DNA of 64,000 nt, from positions 31,396,012 to 31,460,011 of the forward strand of contig CP154954.1 in the NCBI GenBank assembly GCA_039621445.1, read 5' to 3'. This stretch comes from Euglena gracilis. Lineage: Eukaryota > Euglenida > Euglenophyceae > Euglenales. Within the stretch, counting starts at the first letter, position 1. Every line of letters starts with the position of its first letter. A program made the position numbers and the translations under genes. The notes beneath the pieces are model-generated. The model saw nothing but the letters and a program-made list of their open reading frames with translations. It searched no databases and had not been told where the DNA came from. This document shows, piece by piece, positions 37,815 through 49,299 of this stretch.

Positions 37815-38096
37815 CCTGGACGGCTGAAGGGGTGGCCGTGGGTGTGGCAGATGGCGTGGCGGACGGCGTGGTGGTGGGCGTCGCCGACGGCGTGCTGGTG
37901 GGTGTGCCGGAGGGCGTGGCGGAGGGCGTGGCGGTCGGGGTTGCCGACGGCGTGATGGTCGGCGTGCCGGACGGTGTGGCAGATGGGGTGGTTGTGGGGG
38001 TGGCGGATGGCGTGGCCGAGGGCGTGGCCGAGGGCGTGGCCGATGGTGTGGTGGTGGGCGTGCCGGAGGGGGTGACTGTTGGAGTGGGAGTTGGGG
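37815..38096 (-). CDS. TP cassette 5
   Basis: The acceptor is ttgggtacctag. The translation begins [18 protein letters not shown] and ends [14 protein letters not shown]. The downstream flank (catgattgctggtcgagg on the plus strand) is shared with cassettes near 47,740 and 51,080. Confidence 0.52.
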
Positions 38097-38519
38097 CTAG
38101 GTACCCAATCGCCATGGCGCCATGGCCACCTTGGGTCATGTTGGCTTTGCCATTAAATTGCCCAACTGAAATTTGCACATATGACATATGACATAAATGG
38201 GCGCCCGTGCCTGGGATACGGGGATGTGGGGGATGTGGAGGGTATGGGGGGTATGGGGGGGTATGGGGGAAGGGTACGGGGATGTTGTTGATGAGGTTGG
38301 CTGCGATAGGGAGAGGTTGATTCTCTTGCCAGGGGGGTCCGGGGCAGGACCCCCCCCCCCCCCCGGGCACTCCGATAGTTTGATAGGTTGCGCGATTCGC
38401 CCAGGAAATGATGCGTTGGAAAAAGCATCAACCAGATGCCATGCGGGTGTGCGGCCGTATGGGGTGGGGTATGGGGCTTTTTAACGACCCTCCCGGGGGG
38501 GTCCAGCTCAGAGGGGGGA

Positions 38520-38815
38520 AAACTTGAGCTGGCTGGAAAAAGGCTGCTGGCTGACCCTCCCCCCTGACCCGGGGTTGAGCTGGGTACCTAAAAATCGGAA
38601 TTGTAAAAATGTCCAATTATGCAAAAAAAAACGATTTTTTTTGACCCCAAAAATGTCCTGTTCCGATTTTGCCATTTTTGCCCATTTTGGCCCATTTTTG
38701 CACCCCAGAAAGCGAAAAGTCCGTTACCGTCCAGCCGTCCGCTGGAAATAAATAAATCTCGTTGAAGGGGCTGGCTGGATAAAGGCTGCTGGCTGGCTGG
38801 ACCCCCCCCCCCGGA
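38520..38815. repeat. Dispersed repeat with ggctggaaaaaggctgctgg
   Basis: Shares ctggctggaaaaaggctg, ccaattatgcaa, catttttgcacccc, gtccagcc and aaataaatctcgt words with 18,540-18,690, 27,300-27,385, 56,870-57,180 and 60,785-61,095. A non-coding family spread through the introns. Confidence 0.65.
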
Positions 38816-38934
38816 GGGTGGGGTTAAATTTCCTTAAGCTACGCCCTGATATGAGGGGTTGTGGGGAGGTCGCCAGTCTCTTATCTCTTTCGAGTAAGAG
38901 CAAAGCTTACGACTGCAGAAAAAGGGTGGGCTGG

Positions 38935-39480
38935 TAAAAAAAATATTTTTTCAAAATATCCCGACAATGAAGTAACATCAAAGGAAATGTCTGCAGGCCA
39001 AAAACGAAGCCCTTGGAATGCCCTATCCAACAATGCTTTGCTTTCCCCCCAACTCTTCGTGCAGCCCAAGTTACGGCCATTTTTCGGCGAAGTTTGGCCC
39101 ATTTTGGGGACATCTTGGGCTGTTTCAATGTCTCAGAAATGAAGCAAAATCAAAGGAAATGTCCGGAGACCTAAATTGAATCCCTTAGAACGCCCAATCC
39201 AAGGGTATCTCAATTTCTCCATAACTCCCCGCAAAGCCCAAGATATGGCAGGCTTCCGACTCTGCCGTTTTCGGCCATTTCGGGGCCAAAAAAAGGTGAA
39301 AAAAATCGACAACTTTTTGCCCAAAACCATTTTTTTTTTGGCCTCTCGGACCCAGAAAAACTGTTTTCGAGCCGAAAATGAACGTTTTTCGACCTGCAAG
39401 CCTCCCATTCTTGCCCCAAAACCCATGCATTCATGGATGGGTCATTTCTGGGTCAAAAAAATTAACAAAATATCCGGGTC
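38935..39480. repeat. ~190-bp repeat family with ggaaatgtccggagacc
   Basis: About two and a half units, each with caaaggaaatgtc, gcccttggaatgcccta and a cggccatttttcgg block. More units lie at 49,840-50,770, and inverted at 58,440-58,720 and 62,360-62,640. Confidence 0.65.
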
Positions 39481-40519
39481 AAAAATGCTGGAAGAAAAAC
39501 GGAAGAAACCCCCAAAGCCAACTTTTTGGGCCTCCCGCACCGGGCCACCCTGGCTGCCATGGTCTCAAACATCTGCTACAGCATGGCACCATCAAACACG
39601 TGAAGAGCTCAGAACTGCACAAAACCTGGTACGGGGGGTATGGGGTATGGGTGTGGGGGGTATGGGCCCCACTTCGTGCCATGACTCGAAATTTGACTGG
39701 TCAGACCTGAATTCGATCCCGGTGCCTTTATTCCTCAGTCTTGGCTTCGGAGGAAGCTGGTTTCGCTATCGCCAATTTTGGGGAAGGGGGCGGTGGTTCT
39801 CTGCTTCCATCACAGCACGTCCATTGTACACAGTCCTGTTTTTCAAGCGTGCAAATGCCACTCAATGAGACGGGTTCCCACTTCCTCCCCCCTGCTTCAG
39901 TGCCCCGAAGACCTGTCCTGCCCTCCCACGGAACAACTGTTGAATTGCAATGGTCAGCAGGAAGCAAGTTTCCGCTTCCTCCTGACCATTTGGAAGATTC
40001 GGGGGGGGGGGGGTTGCTCTGCGTGCTCTCCTTACCTCCGCGGATACCTCCTGTCCACTCGTCGACGCCTAAAAAGGAAGCAGTTTCAGCTTTCGTGTTC
40101 CTGACGAGGGGCTTGCATCCTATGCTCGGTCTGGTACACGCATTCCGCAAACATCTCCTATAAGAAGCCCCATTTTTCGGCACACTTCAGGAGACCTTTT
40201 CAGGCATCAGGTGAAACGTAGTGCGTGTGCAATGCGTGAGAAGCCTAAGGCGGTGCCCTTGCGGCGGAGCATCGCTTTAGCCAGGGTTTCGAATTTAACC
40301 ACATCCACTTCTGCTTCTGCTCTTTGGTCTCGATGCCCTCCATTTCTGGTGATTTTGTCCTTGGACGCCTCGAAATGAAGCATAACTGGGCAGTGATAAA
40401 GCGCTTTCTGCTTCACCTCTTCAAACTTTTGGGCGTTTTTTTTTTTGCTAATTTCGGCTTCTGGAAGTATTGGCCTGCTTTTGCACACCTTGGCCTGTGA
40501 AAGAAGTCAGTCACTCTAA

Positions 40520-42370
40520 GCAGGGGCAGGGAGATATTCCGGTCGGCCGAAAATTTTATTCCGGGGTTTTATTCCGGTTTATTCCGGGTTATTCCGGTTT
40601 ATTCCGGAATTTATTCCGGTTTATTCCGGTCAATTTCTGTCTGAATGGACTTAGGATTTTTTGAAGTACAATTGGGCGAGGCGCTCACCCGGGCTTCAGG
40701 AATAGAGATGGTTGCCCCACCCCGCAAAGGGGGGGGTTTGCACACCACAGCAGACCCCGGCCATTCCGGGAGAAACAAGCCGATGAAAATTGGTGCTCGG
40801 GGTTTTCTCTTGAGGCAGGTCCCTGGCACCGCTGTCTGTTTTCTTCCCAAAAATTGTCCCGCTGAGTGTCTCAGGCCCTGTTGTGTCTCCCTCATTTTTG
40901 AAGCCTTGACTGTGTTCCCCAGATGGTACTACACAGGCCAGGTGACTTTTGGCCCGTTTTGTTGCTGTTTTAGGCTCTGCAATCTGTCCGTGAAGGTTTG
41001 CCTGCTGAAGTGTCCGCTGTGGCGCAACAGCCATGTTAATTTTGAAGAAAAATTTTGTATTTATATTGCGCCATGGCGCAATATAACTCTTAAATTTCCA
41101 TTCTACATGTGTTTTCTTTGCGAATGCGCAATGAAAACACATGTTGACGCATATGTTGTTATTATTGCGCAAATACATAATGATCCCCCACATTTGGAAA
41201 AAAAATAAAAAAACATTTCCAAAAAAAATTAAGAACATTGCACCAAAGCGCAATTTTTTTGTAATGAAAAAAACTTTCCGTCATAGCGGAACTGCGCAAT
41301 GGAGTTCCCTCGTTTCATTACCCGGTGCTTTGGGGTTATGCACACTGGGCCGGGGGCCCTGTGCCCGTACACTGTAGAGGTCCAAGTCGTTATTTTCGTC
41401 CCCAGGCCCTGGGGGTAGGGAAACACTAATTCGGACTGTCTCAGACCTCGGTGTTCGATAACAGAACCTTTTTGCAAGATTGCGTGTTGGCGCAATTTAC
41501 ACTTTCAAAGCTAAGTGCGAGTTAGGCCGGTGTTGCTGTTCACGTGTCCAGGCGTTCAAACCTGGGGTTTTGAACCTTTTTCAAAATGGATCACAGGCTT
41601 AAAAACACCAAAAGGGCCTGTTTCCTGGGTCCCAATAACCGCAAATGATGCACGTGCCACCGTGGAGGGTCCCCACAGAACCAGCGGGCCAGAAGGGTGG
41701 GTTTCACCGCCGGGTTTCAAAAGGAATGCAACGTTGCGCTTGAGCGCAATGCAAATATCAAAACCTGAAGTGCGAGTTAGGCCGCCTAAGAGTGTTATTA
41801 CCCCCAGATTGAAAGATGATTCACTTTGTACAATGGGATCCCTGCCCCCAAAAATCGGCGTTGATATTGTCCCAGTTCATGTCCCTTTAAAAAGAACTCA
41901 GGGACAAACATTCACTAAGTGCAGCCCCACAAATGGGGATAAAATCCAAAAAAAAAATGCATTCAACTAGGGGGGAAAACAGGCAAAGTGAAGGTGTGCT
42001 CCTGACTCAACCAGCTCGACCTACTCAAACCTACTCAACCTACTCAATCTGCGAAACCTACTAAACCTACTCACCCTACTCAACTTACACAACCTACTCA
42101 ACCTACTCCAACTACTCAACCTACTCAACCTACTCAACCTACGTGCCGACTGTGCTACGCTTGCGCTCTTTTGTTGCTCTTGTGGTTTTGAAACCTGAAA
42201 ATATATCAAACTTCACCTTCATTGTTCACCTTCTTTGTGCCTTGCAAAATTTTCAATGCATTGGCTGGCACTTTTATTCCGGTTATTCCGGTTTATTCCG
42301 GTTTATTCCGGTTTTCGCTATTCCGGTTTATTCCGGTTTATTCCGGACCGGAATATCTCCCTGCCCCTGC
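40520..42370. mobile_element. 1.85-kb element with perfect 25-bp terminal inverted repeats
   Basis: The left end GCAGGGGCAGGGAGATATTC plus CGGTC (40,520-40,544) is exactly complementary to 42,346-42,370. Both flanks carry TCTAA (40,515-40,519 and 42,371-42,375), a 5-bp target-site duplication. Inside each end are about seven copies of TTATTCCGG, and these run in the same direction at both ends rather than inverted. The interior has many GCGCAA/TTGCGC words, a 20-bp palindrome TATTGCGCCATGGCGCAATA near 41,070, a hairpin of ACATGTGTTTTC with its complement near 41,104-41,145, and a (CTACTCAAC)n array at 42,009-42,142. No transposase was recognised, so it looks non-autonomous. Confidence 0.85.
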
Positions 42371-42806
42371 TCTAAGCCAGTCCTCCGACAGAAACAGTCC
42401 AAAAACGCTCCAAGACACAACCATCCTGGGGGGGGGGGTTAAAAAAATGTTACCGCTTCCTTTTCCTCTAAAACATTCACCATTGCTGGGGCAATTTACA
42501 TGGCCTCAGTTTAAGGCAAAAATGGTGGTGACTACAATTACACTCAAAGAACGTCCTGTAACCTCCCAGAATAAACATACTCGGTTATATATCCTGAATT
42601 TTATTAGGGAATGACAAAAAAACTATAAAACAGGGGGGTTATTAATTTCAATATTTTTGGCAGAATTACTACAGCAGCGGCTATTTAAAGACCCAGCAAG
42701 GGAGGCGGGGGGCTGTGGTCGGCACCCATCCACCCGCCTCACCTTGACACAAACAAAAATCATGCCCATGATAGCACAATGGGGATTTGCTTTTATCCAA
42801 TGGGTA

Positions 42807-43084
42807 CCTTATTGGGGTTGCGGATGGCGTGGCCGAGGGCGTGGCGGAAGGTGTGGCGGACGGCGTGGCTGTGGGGGTCGCGGAGGGCGTGGCGGTCGGG
42901 GTGGGGCTGGGCGTGGCGGACGGCGTGGCGGTGGGCGTGGCAGACGGCGTGGCTGAGGGCGTGGCCGTGGGGGTGGCGGAGGGTGTGACGGTGGGCGTGG
43001 GGGACGGTGTGGCCGAGGGTGTGGCAGTGGGGGTGGCGGACGGGGTCGCTGAGGGTGTGGCGGACGGGGTGGAGACAGACGTGG
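42807..43084 (-). CDS. TP cassette 6
   Basis: A Thr/Pro cassette of about 90 codons in the minus frame, [16 protein letters not shown] type. The internal ~260 bases are almost identical to 44,555-44,815 (cassette 7), though the flanks differ. I could not find a good acceptor in the upstream flank. Confidence 0.45.
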
Positions 43085-44451
43085 AGCACCTTCAATGCCA
43101 CACGAGGAACTTGAATGGGGGGAAAGTGCTGCTCTTCCGCGTATCCTATGACCAAATGGCAGTGTGAAAGGAAACACCCAACGGTTTGTTCCGGTGGGTT
43201 TTGCACGGTTTCCCTTTTGGTGTTTTCATTCCTGCCTTTCATAAGCTGTCCCCAAAATATGATTTGAGGCAAAACAGATGCATCTTCGAAATACTCCACC
43301 TCATCACTGAAACTGTAAGCTCGCGAAGGAGCGTAGTTAGATACCGCAATGACATTTTCACTCACAGGTCTTAGTTCTTTGCCAAATATGAGCAACAGTT
43401 TTGGGGTTGGTCAATCCTTGAAGGGAATTAATGTGGGTTCTAAAGGGGAGGATAATTATTGTTTGAAGCCAACAGAATGGGAGGACAAAATTACAGAAGG
43501 GAAAAATTATCGAAAGAAAATATAAACCTTGGTACCTCGCCCTCCATTGTCCAGACATGTGGCTTGACATGGGGGTGTCAACAACACGTGTCAACGAAAC
43601 AGTTCCCAACCAGGGAATTTCTAAAAGACCCCGAAGGAGGTATTCAACCGGCCAGCTGGAAAAAGATGTGGTAAGAAAAAAAAGGTGCTGGCTGGACCCC
43701 CCCCAAGGGGTGGGAGGGGTCTGGGGGGGGGGGTACCAAAAAAAAAACACAGGCAAAAAGTCCAAATCCAGCTGGGGTTGAATTTTTCAGCTAAAATTTT
43801 TTTTGAGGTGAAACCCCTCCAAAAAAACCCTCAAAAAATGCTCAGAAATGGCCTTGCCTTGAAATGATCTTGCCATTTTTGACGTCCAGCCCGGCTTTGC
43901 CTGGCTGCAAAAACTTTACTCCCTCTCGACCCCCCCCCCCCCCAGGGGGTTCCGCAGCCCAGCTGGGAGCGGAGCTGCTGGCTGGAAAACGTGCTGGCTG
44001 GCTGGCTGGACTCCCACCCCAGGGAAGGTTTCTGGATCCGGCTGAAAAAAATCCCTTTGCCCAATGCCACATGTTTTAGAACATTGCTTTCTTCCAGAAA
44101 AGCTCTGCCAAAACTTTTGAAATTACTTTGGGGCAGAAAAGCAATTTGATCGTGTTCATCAAATTTATGACAAAATGCTATTTCTCTCGAAGATAACAAT
44201 TCGACAAAAAATCTTGTCCAAATAGCACCAAAACTGCACAAAGCTGATGTTGTGTGTCAACGTCACGGTGTGTCTTGGGGGGTGGGTGAGGTCGGTCCAA
44301 AAACCATGGTCTGAAAAATAATGCCTGCCGCGGTGTGCTGGGCGCTTCTTGCCTTTCATTTGAGGAAAGCATTGGTGCTGGTGAAGGGGTGGTCGGTGAG
44401 CAATCACAAGGCAGCACTTCGTGCTTCAAAAGGACAAGCCACCCCTGCACG

Positions 44452-44896
44452 GCGGAGGGAGTGGCTGTTGGTGTAGCTGAAGGAGTGGCAGAGGGAGTGG
44501 CAGATGGTGTCGCCGATGGGGTTGCGGTGGGGGTGGAGGAGGGCGTGGCGGTGGGCGTGGGGGTTGGGGTGGCGGATGGCGTGGCCGAGGGCGTGGCGGA
44601 AGGTGTGGCGGATGGCGTGGCTGTGGGGGTCGCGGAGGGCGTGGCGGTCGGGGTGGGGCTGGGCGTGGCGGACGGCGTGGCGGTGGGCGTGGCAGACGGC
44701 GTGGCTGAGGGCGTGGCCGTGGGGGTGGCGGAGGGTGTGACGGTGGGCGTGGGGGACGGTGTGGCCGAGGGTGTGGCAGTGGGGGTGGCGGACGGGGTCG
44801 CTGAGGGTGTGGCGGACGGTGTTGCTGAGGGCGTGGCTGTGGGTGTGGCGGACGGTGTGGCAGACGGTGTGGCGGTTGGGGTGGGGACAGAGGCAG
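44452..44896 (-). CDS. TP cassette 7 (longest uniform cassette)
   Basis: The translation begins [18 protein letters not shown] and ends [11 protein letters not shown]. About 145 codons. It contains the sequence shared with cassette 6, extended on both sides. The acceptor is unclear (the flank ends gccgac, not ag). Confidence 0.45.
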
Positions 44897-45461
44897 AGTC
44901 GGCGATGGATAAACTGATCACAACAAATGTCGGAGCACTGGGGGGCCTGATTTGCGTTCAATAAATGAACAACTTTCTGTAATTAATAGAAATCAAAATT
45001 CCCATACTTCCGTTTCCCATAAATCAAATATCAATAAATAAGTAGGAATTAAAATTCCCATAAATTTCAATTTTCTATAAGCAAGCGAATAAAGAAATAG
45101 AAACATGAGGCCAAAATGTGGTTCATTTCAAAGCATATAAAACTGCTTAAAACACCTTTCTCTTACGCTTGCTGCTGGGGACAAGGCCTTATTGCGCACC
45201 CCTTCTGTCTCGCCAATAGGACTTTGATGAATATCTCATACAGGCCAATTTTGTGGAAATTAATGCCTTGACGGGTTATTTGGCAATGCAGACGGGGGTG
45301 GGGGGTGCCAAAGTTGCAAAAAAAATGGAAGCTCTCTCAAACAACAGATTTCTCTGGAATTTGCCAGGAGATGGCAAGCTTTCCTTTGACCAACCTTTCC
45401 CTGGGGTTGTTTTTGCTTATTATTCATGTTTGCATATATTCATCTTCATTGAACCCAGCGT

Positions 45462-45830
45462 ATGTGGATGTTTACATCTAAGTGGGCTGCCTTCTTCTTC
45501 TGCTGGTGCTGCTGTTTTTCTGCTGTTGTTGCTGGTGCTGCTGCTATTGCTGCTGCTGCTTCTTCTTCGCTGTCATCGTGCTGTACAGACAATTATGTTC
45601 CCCCATTGGTGGACTCATGCTCAAATGAAACTGCAGCACAAATTAATTACAACGCTGGCATGCTCGGCACGTATTTTGCTTCGCAACCATTTAAAGCTGT
45701 GGGCTGCCAATTTATTAATGGCCAAAAAAATTCGCAAACAGAGAGCCAAAAACAACCTTGTACTAACATAAACTGGCAGGGGGTGGGGTGGGGAAGTAGA
45801 CCGGAGCGGACATTGTTAATTTTCAAGATG
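45462..45830 (+). CDS. Possible small secreted protein (weak)
   Basis: A plus-strand frame starts [16 protein letters not shown], followed by an Ala/Ser-rich hydrophobic stretch, which would make a plausible signal peptide. It continues [18 protein letters not shown], then [18 protein letters not shown]. Cys and an N-glycosylation site follow the hydrophobic segment. Much of the hydrophobic part derives from a CTG/CTT trinucleotide run, which can mimic signal peptides, and no splice or promoter evidence supports it. It could equally be intron of the minus-strand gene. Confidence 0.22.
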
Positions 45831-45842
45831 AAACTCCGTCCT

Positions 45843-46234
45843 GGATGGCTGAAGGGGTGGCCGTGGGTGTGGCGGATGGCGTGGCGGATGGCGTGGCGGT
45901 GGGCGTCGCCGACGGCGTGCTGGTGGGTGTGGCGGATGGTGTGGCCGAGGGGGTGGCGGTCGGGGTTGCCGACGGCGTGATGGTCGGCGTGCCGGACGGT
46001 GTGGCAGATGGGGTGGCTGTGGGGGTGGCGGATGGCGTGGCCGACGGTGTGGCCGAGGGCGTGGCCGATGGTGTGGCGGTGGGTGTGGCGGAGGGCGTGG
46101 CGGAGGGGGTGGCTGTTGGGGTGGCGGAAGGCGTGGCAGTTGGGGTGCTGGACGGTGTGGCAGATGGGGTGGCGGTTGGGGTGGCCGAGGGCGTGGCGGA
46201 GGGTGTGCTGGTGGGGGTGGGGGCAGAGGCAGAG
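45843..46234 (-). CDS. TP cassette 8
   Basis: The acceptor is ctattttttgatcccgaag. The translation begins [16 protein letters not shown] and ends with a PSAIQDGV-type tail. It is near-identical to cassettes 4 and 10, and its downstream flank (aaataaataaaataccttctg on the plus strand) recurs at about 48,980, so the duplicated block is larger than the exon. Confidence 0.58.
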
Positions 46235-46329
46235 CTTCGGGATCAAAAAATAGTGTTCAACTTGTAATTGGAGCCAATTGCCTCTTAAATCAATTGTTGT
46301 TGTTGTGAGTTTGATCAGAAAACTAATGA

Positions 46330-47510
46330 AAAATAAATAAAATACCTTCTGTCCTGAAGTCTGGAGGAATCCGGAAGAGACAGCACGGGACGGGGGAAAT
46401 GGGGATTGTGGGTGGGGGGGGGAGGGCAGGGCAGAACGGGAAGGCCTGGTGGGGGGATCGACCCCCCCCACTCGGGAGGTGGGGGGTCGACCCCCCCCTG
46501 ACCCACCACAGCATTTTCACCAATTCTGGGAAAACGGGGATGCTGATCAGGGAAATTTTTGAAAATTTTTGAAAGATGAACCCAGAATGCATGATTTTTT
46601 TGATGGAAAACCACGATTTTTCAAAAAAAAAATCTCAAAAATTTTCAGAATTAAAAATTGGTCAAAAAAATGGACCAACTGTTGGCACAATCAAATTTTG
46701 CTGAGATTTTTTCTCTTGGAATTTTTTATTGGATTTTCAATGGCATTTTTGCTTCAAAAACCTCTCAAAATCAAAATCTTGAGAAAATGTTGAAATTTTG
46801 GAAGGTGTGAAAAAATGGGGTTTTAGGGGGCTTTAGGAGGACCTCCCATTTCGGTCCCAAAATGGGTTAAAAAAAACCTGGCGCCGAAAGCGCTGGGAAA
46901 AAAAATTTGGGTCCCAAAATTGGTGCTCCCGGAAATATGGGAAGAGGTGGGGGTGGTCGACCCCCCCCCACCCACCCACCATGCAGGTGGGGGGGTCGAC
47001 CCCCCACCCGCCACACTGGCTGTTTTCTGCCCTGGGAGAAGGCAAGGAGGCAGGGGGGGGTAAACCCCCCAAGCAACAGAGCGGGGTGTCTCGTTACTGG
47101 CACAATCTTTTTTGACCTTCCCCCCTGCCCCGTTATTTGGGCACTACCCATCATCATTGCATTCCCTCACAGACCTTTTGTGATGAGTGACACATCCTCC
47201 GATGTCGCTACAAACCTGAGATCTGAGACCTTGAACATGATCTTGACCCATCCCTGATTCCGCTTGCAACATCCGGCTCTTCTGTCCCCCCCCAAACCTG
47301 CTACGAAGTTCTCACGGCAGGCAAGCGTTCTGGAATATTTTCGTTGTCTCCAACCTCTTGGACCAAATAAAGACTGGGAGTGCCCCATTATTGGAACCAT
47401 CTTTTTCGACCTTCCCCCTGCCCGTTATTTGGGCACTGCCAACTCAAAGGGTACTGCTTCGTTTTTTTGGGGGGATTTAACGGGGGCAAGGGGGGGTAGG
47501 GGGGTAGGGG
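46330..47510. other. Intron-like sequence with ggtcgacccccc palindromes
   Basis: It contains ggggtcgacccccc-type palindromic words near 46,455-46,500 and 46,950-47,010. It also holds two copies of a block with gttatttgggcact preceded by gaccttcccccctgcc (47,110-47,150 and 47,405-47,440), related in inverted form to 30,225-30,270. No coding sequence was recognised. Confidence 0.45.
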
Positions 47511-47631
47511 TGGGGGGGAGTGAGGGTCCCAGGTTCGTGCCATGTCTCACAAGATATCCGCCCCCTTCAGTCGATGAACACAAAACGTGAAATCGATGTG
47601 AATTTTCAGCAATCAACAACACAATACAAAA

Positions 47632-47663
<32 letters not shown>

Positions 47664-47801
47664 TGCCTGCGAACTCGCGTTTGGGAGTGTTTGCACTGTT
47701 TTAAAAATGTTCAGCAGTGATCAACGGCATTCAAGCATGATTGCTGGTCGAGGAGGTTGTCATTGTGCCAGGAACCAGGAGAGGAGGGATCTGTTCTGGG
47801 C

Positions 47802-48033
47802 GGCTGATGGGGTGGCCGTGGGCGTGGCAGATGGCGTGGCGGACGGCGTGGCGGTGGGCGTCGCCGACGGCGTGCTGGTGGGCGTGGCAGAGGGCGTGGT
47901 GGAGGGCGTGGCGGTCGGGGTTGCCGACGGCGTGATGGTCGGCGTGCCGGACGGTGTGGCTGATGGGGTGGCTGTTGGGGTGGCGGAGGGCGTGGCCGAT
48001 GGTGTGGCGGTGGGTGTGGGGGCAGAGGCAAAG
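47802..48033 (-). CDS. TP cassette 9 (short)
   Basis: The translation begins [18 protein letters not shown] and ends PTATPSAAQNRSLL, an unusual variant of the QDGA tail shared with the cassette near 51,140 (IQNRSFL). No clear acceptor (the flank ends cctgac). Confidence 0.48.
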
Positions 48034-48486
48034 CGTCAGGAGTTCCCAATTTGTGACTTTTCTGGTTCTGCAAAAAAAAATTCCTTCCGTTTTCATCCTC
48101 TCTAAACCTCCCCATTGGGAAGTTGTCTCCTGACTTGACAGGATACTAAAACCGGTTCTTTCTAGGGTGACAAAGGTCGACCACTCCTTTTCCTCCTTCT
48201 GGGTAGGAAGCATGTGGTTCCTTTCCACTCAAAAAATGCAAAAAAAATATCAGCATCGAATTCCCCAACACAAACGATGACGAACAAGAGACTCTTTGGC
48301 GCAATCCCTCACAAGAAATGCACTGACAGAATTGTGTGTTCCCTGATCGCTCTCTGCCCTCGGCTATTCACCGCGACGTCTGCAGAACCCCCCCACATAA
48401 GGGGCTGCAAAACATTGAAGAGATGTTTGTGTGCTCCAGTGTTGAAAAAACAACAACAACAAGAAACCAGGAGAGGGTGGCTCCGT

Positions 48487-48881
48487 CCTGGACGGCTGAA
48501 GGGGTGGCCGTGGGTGTGGCAGATGGCGTGGCGGACGGCGTGGTGGTGGGCGTCGCCGACGGCGTGCTGGTGGGTGTGGCGGATGGTGTGGCCGAGGGGG
48601 TGGCGGTCGGGGTTGCCGACGGCGTGATGGTCGGCGTGCCGGACGGTGTGGCTGATGGGGTGGCTGTGGGGGTGGCGGATGGCGTGGCTGACGGCGTGGC
48701 CGAGGGCGTGGCCGATGGTGTGGCGGTGGGTGTGGCGGAGGGCGTGGCGGAGGGGGTGGCTGTTGGGGTGGCGGAAGGCGTGGCAGTTGGGGTGCTGGAC
48801 GGTGTGGCAGATGGGGTGGCGGTTGGGGTGGCCGAGGGCGTGGCGGAGGGTGTGCTGGTGGGGGTGGGGGCAGAGGCAGAG
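48487..48881 (-). CDS. TP cassette 10
   Basis: The acceptor is ctatttttcgatcccgaag. Begins [16 protein letters not shown] and ends [17 protein letters not shown]. The downstream spacer (48,270-48,480) is homologous to the spacers at 51,480-51,640 and 52,070-52,240, but a (CAA)n difference puts it in another frame. Confidence 0.58.
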
Positions 48882-49299
48882 CTTCGGGATCGAAAAATAG
48901 TGTTTAACTTGAATTCCTCCTAAATTGATTGCCTCCTAAATCAATTTTTGTTGTTGTGAGTTTGATCAGAAAACTAATGAAAAATAAATAAAATGCCTTC
49001 TGTCCTGAAGTCTGGAGGAAGCCGGAAGAGACAGCACGAGACGGGGGAAATGGGGATTGTGGGCAGGGGCGAGCAGCTGGCAGCGGGGAGTAGGGGTTGG
49101 GTCTTGGGCAGGGGGCAGAGAGCAAGGGGTGTGGGAGGAAGGGGGTAGGGGGGGCAAAGGGGGTTGGGCGGGTTAAGGGGGGTTGGAGGGGCGCTGAGCT
49201 TCTATTCCTTTGGGTGAGAGCGGTGAGGAGCTCTTACCATGAAAAGGGGGGGGGGGTCGAAAGTGGGGGTTGTCCGTACGTCCCCATGGGGTAGGGGGT

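Noticed and set aside
42009-42142. CRISPR-like spaced repeats at the CTACTCAAC array and other minisatellites
   Set aside because: Units are contiguous with no unique spacers, and the genome is eukaryotic.
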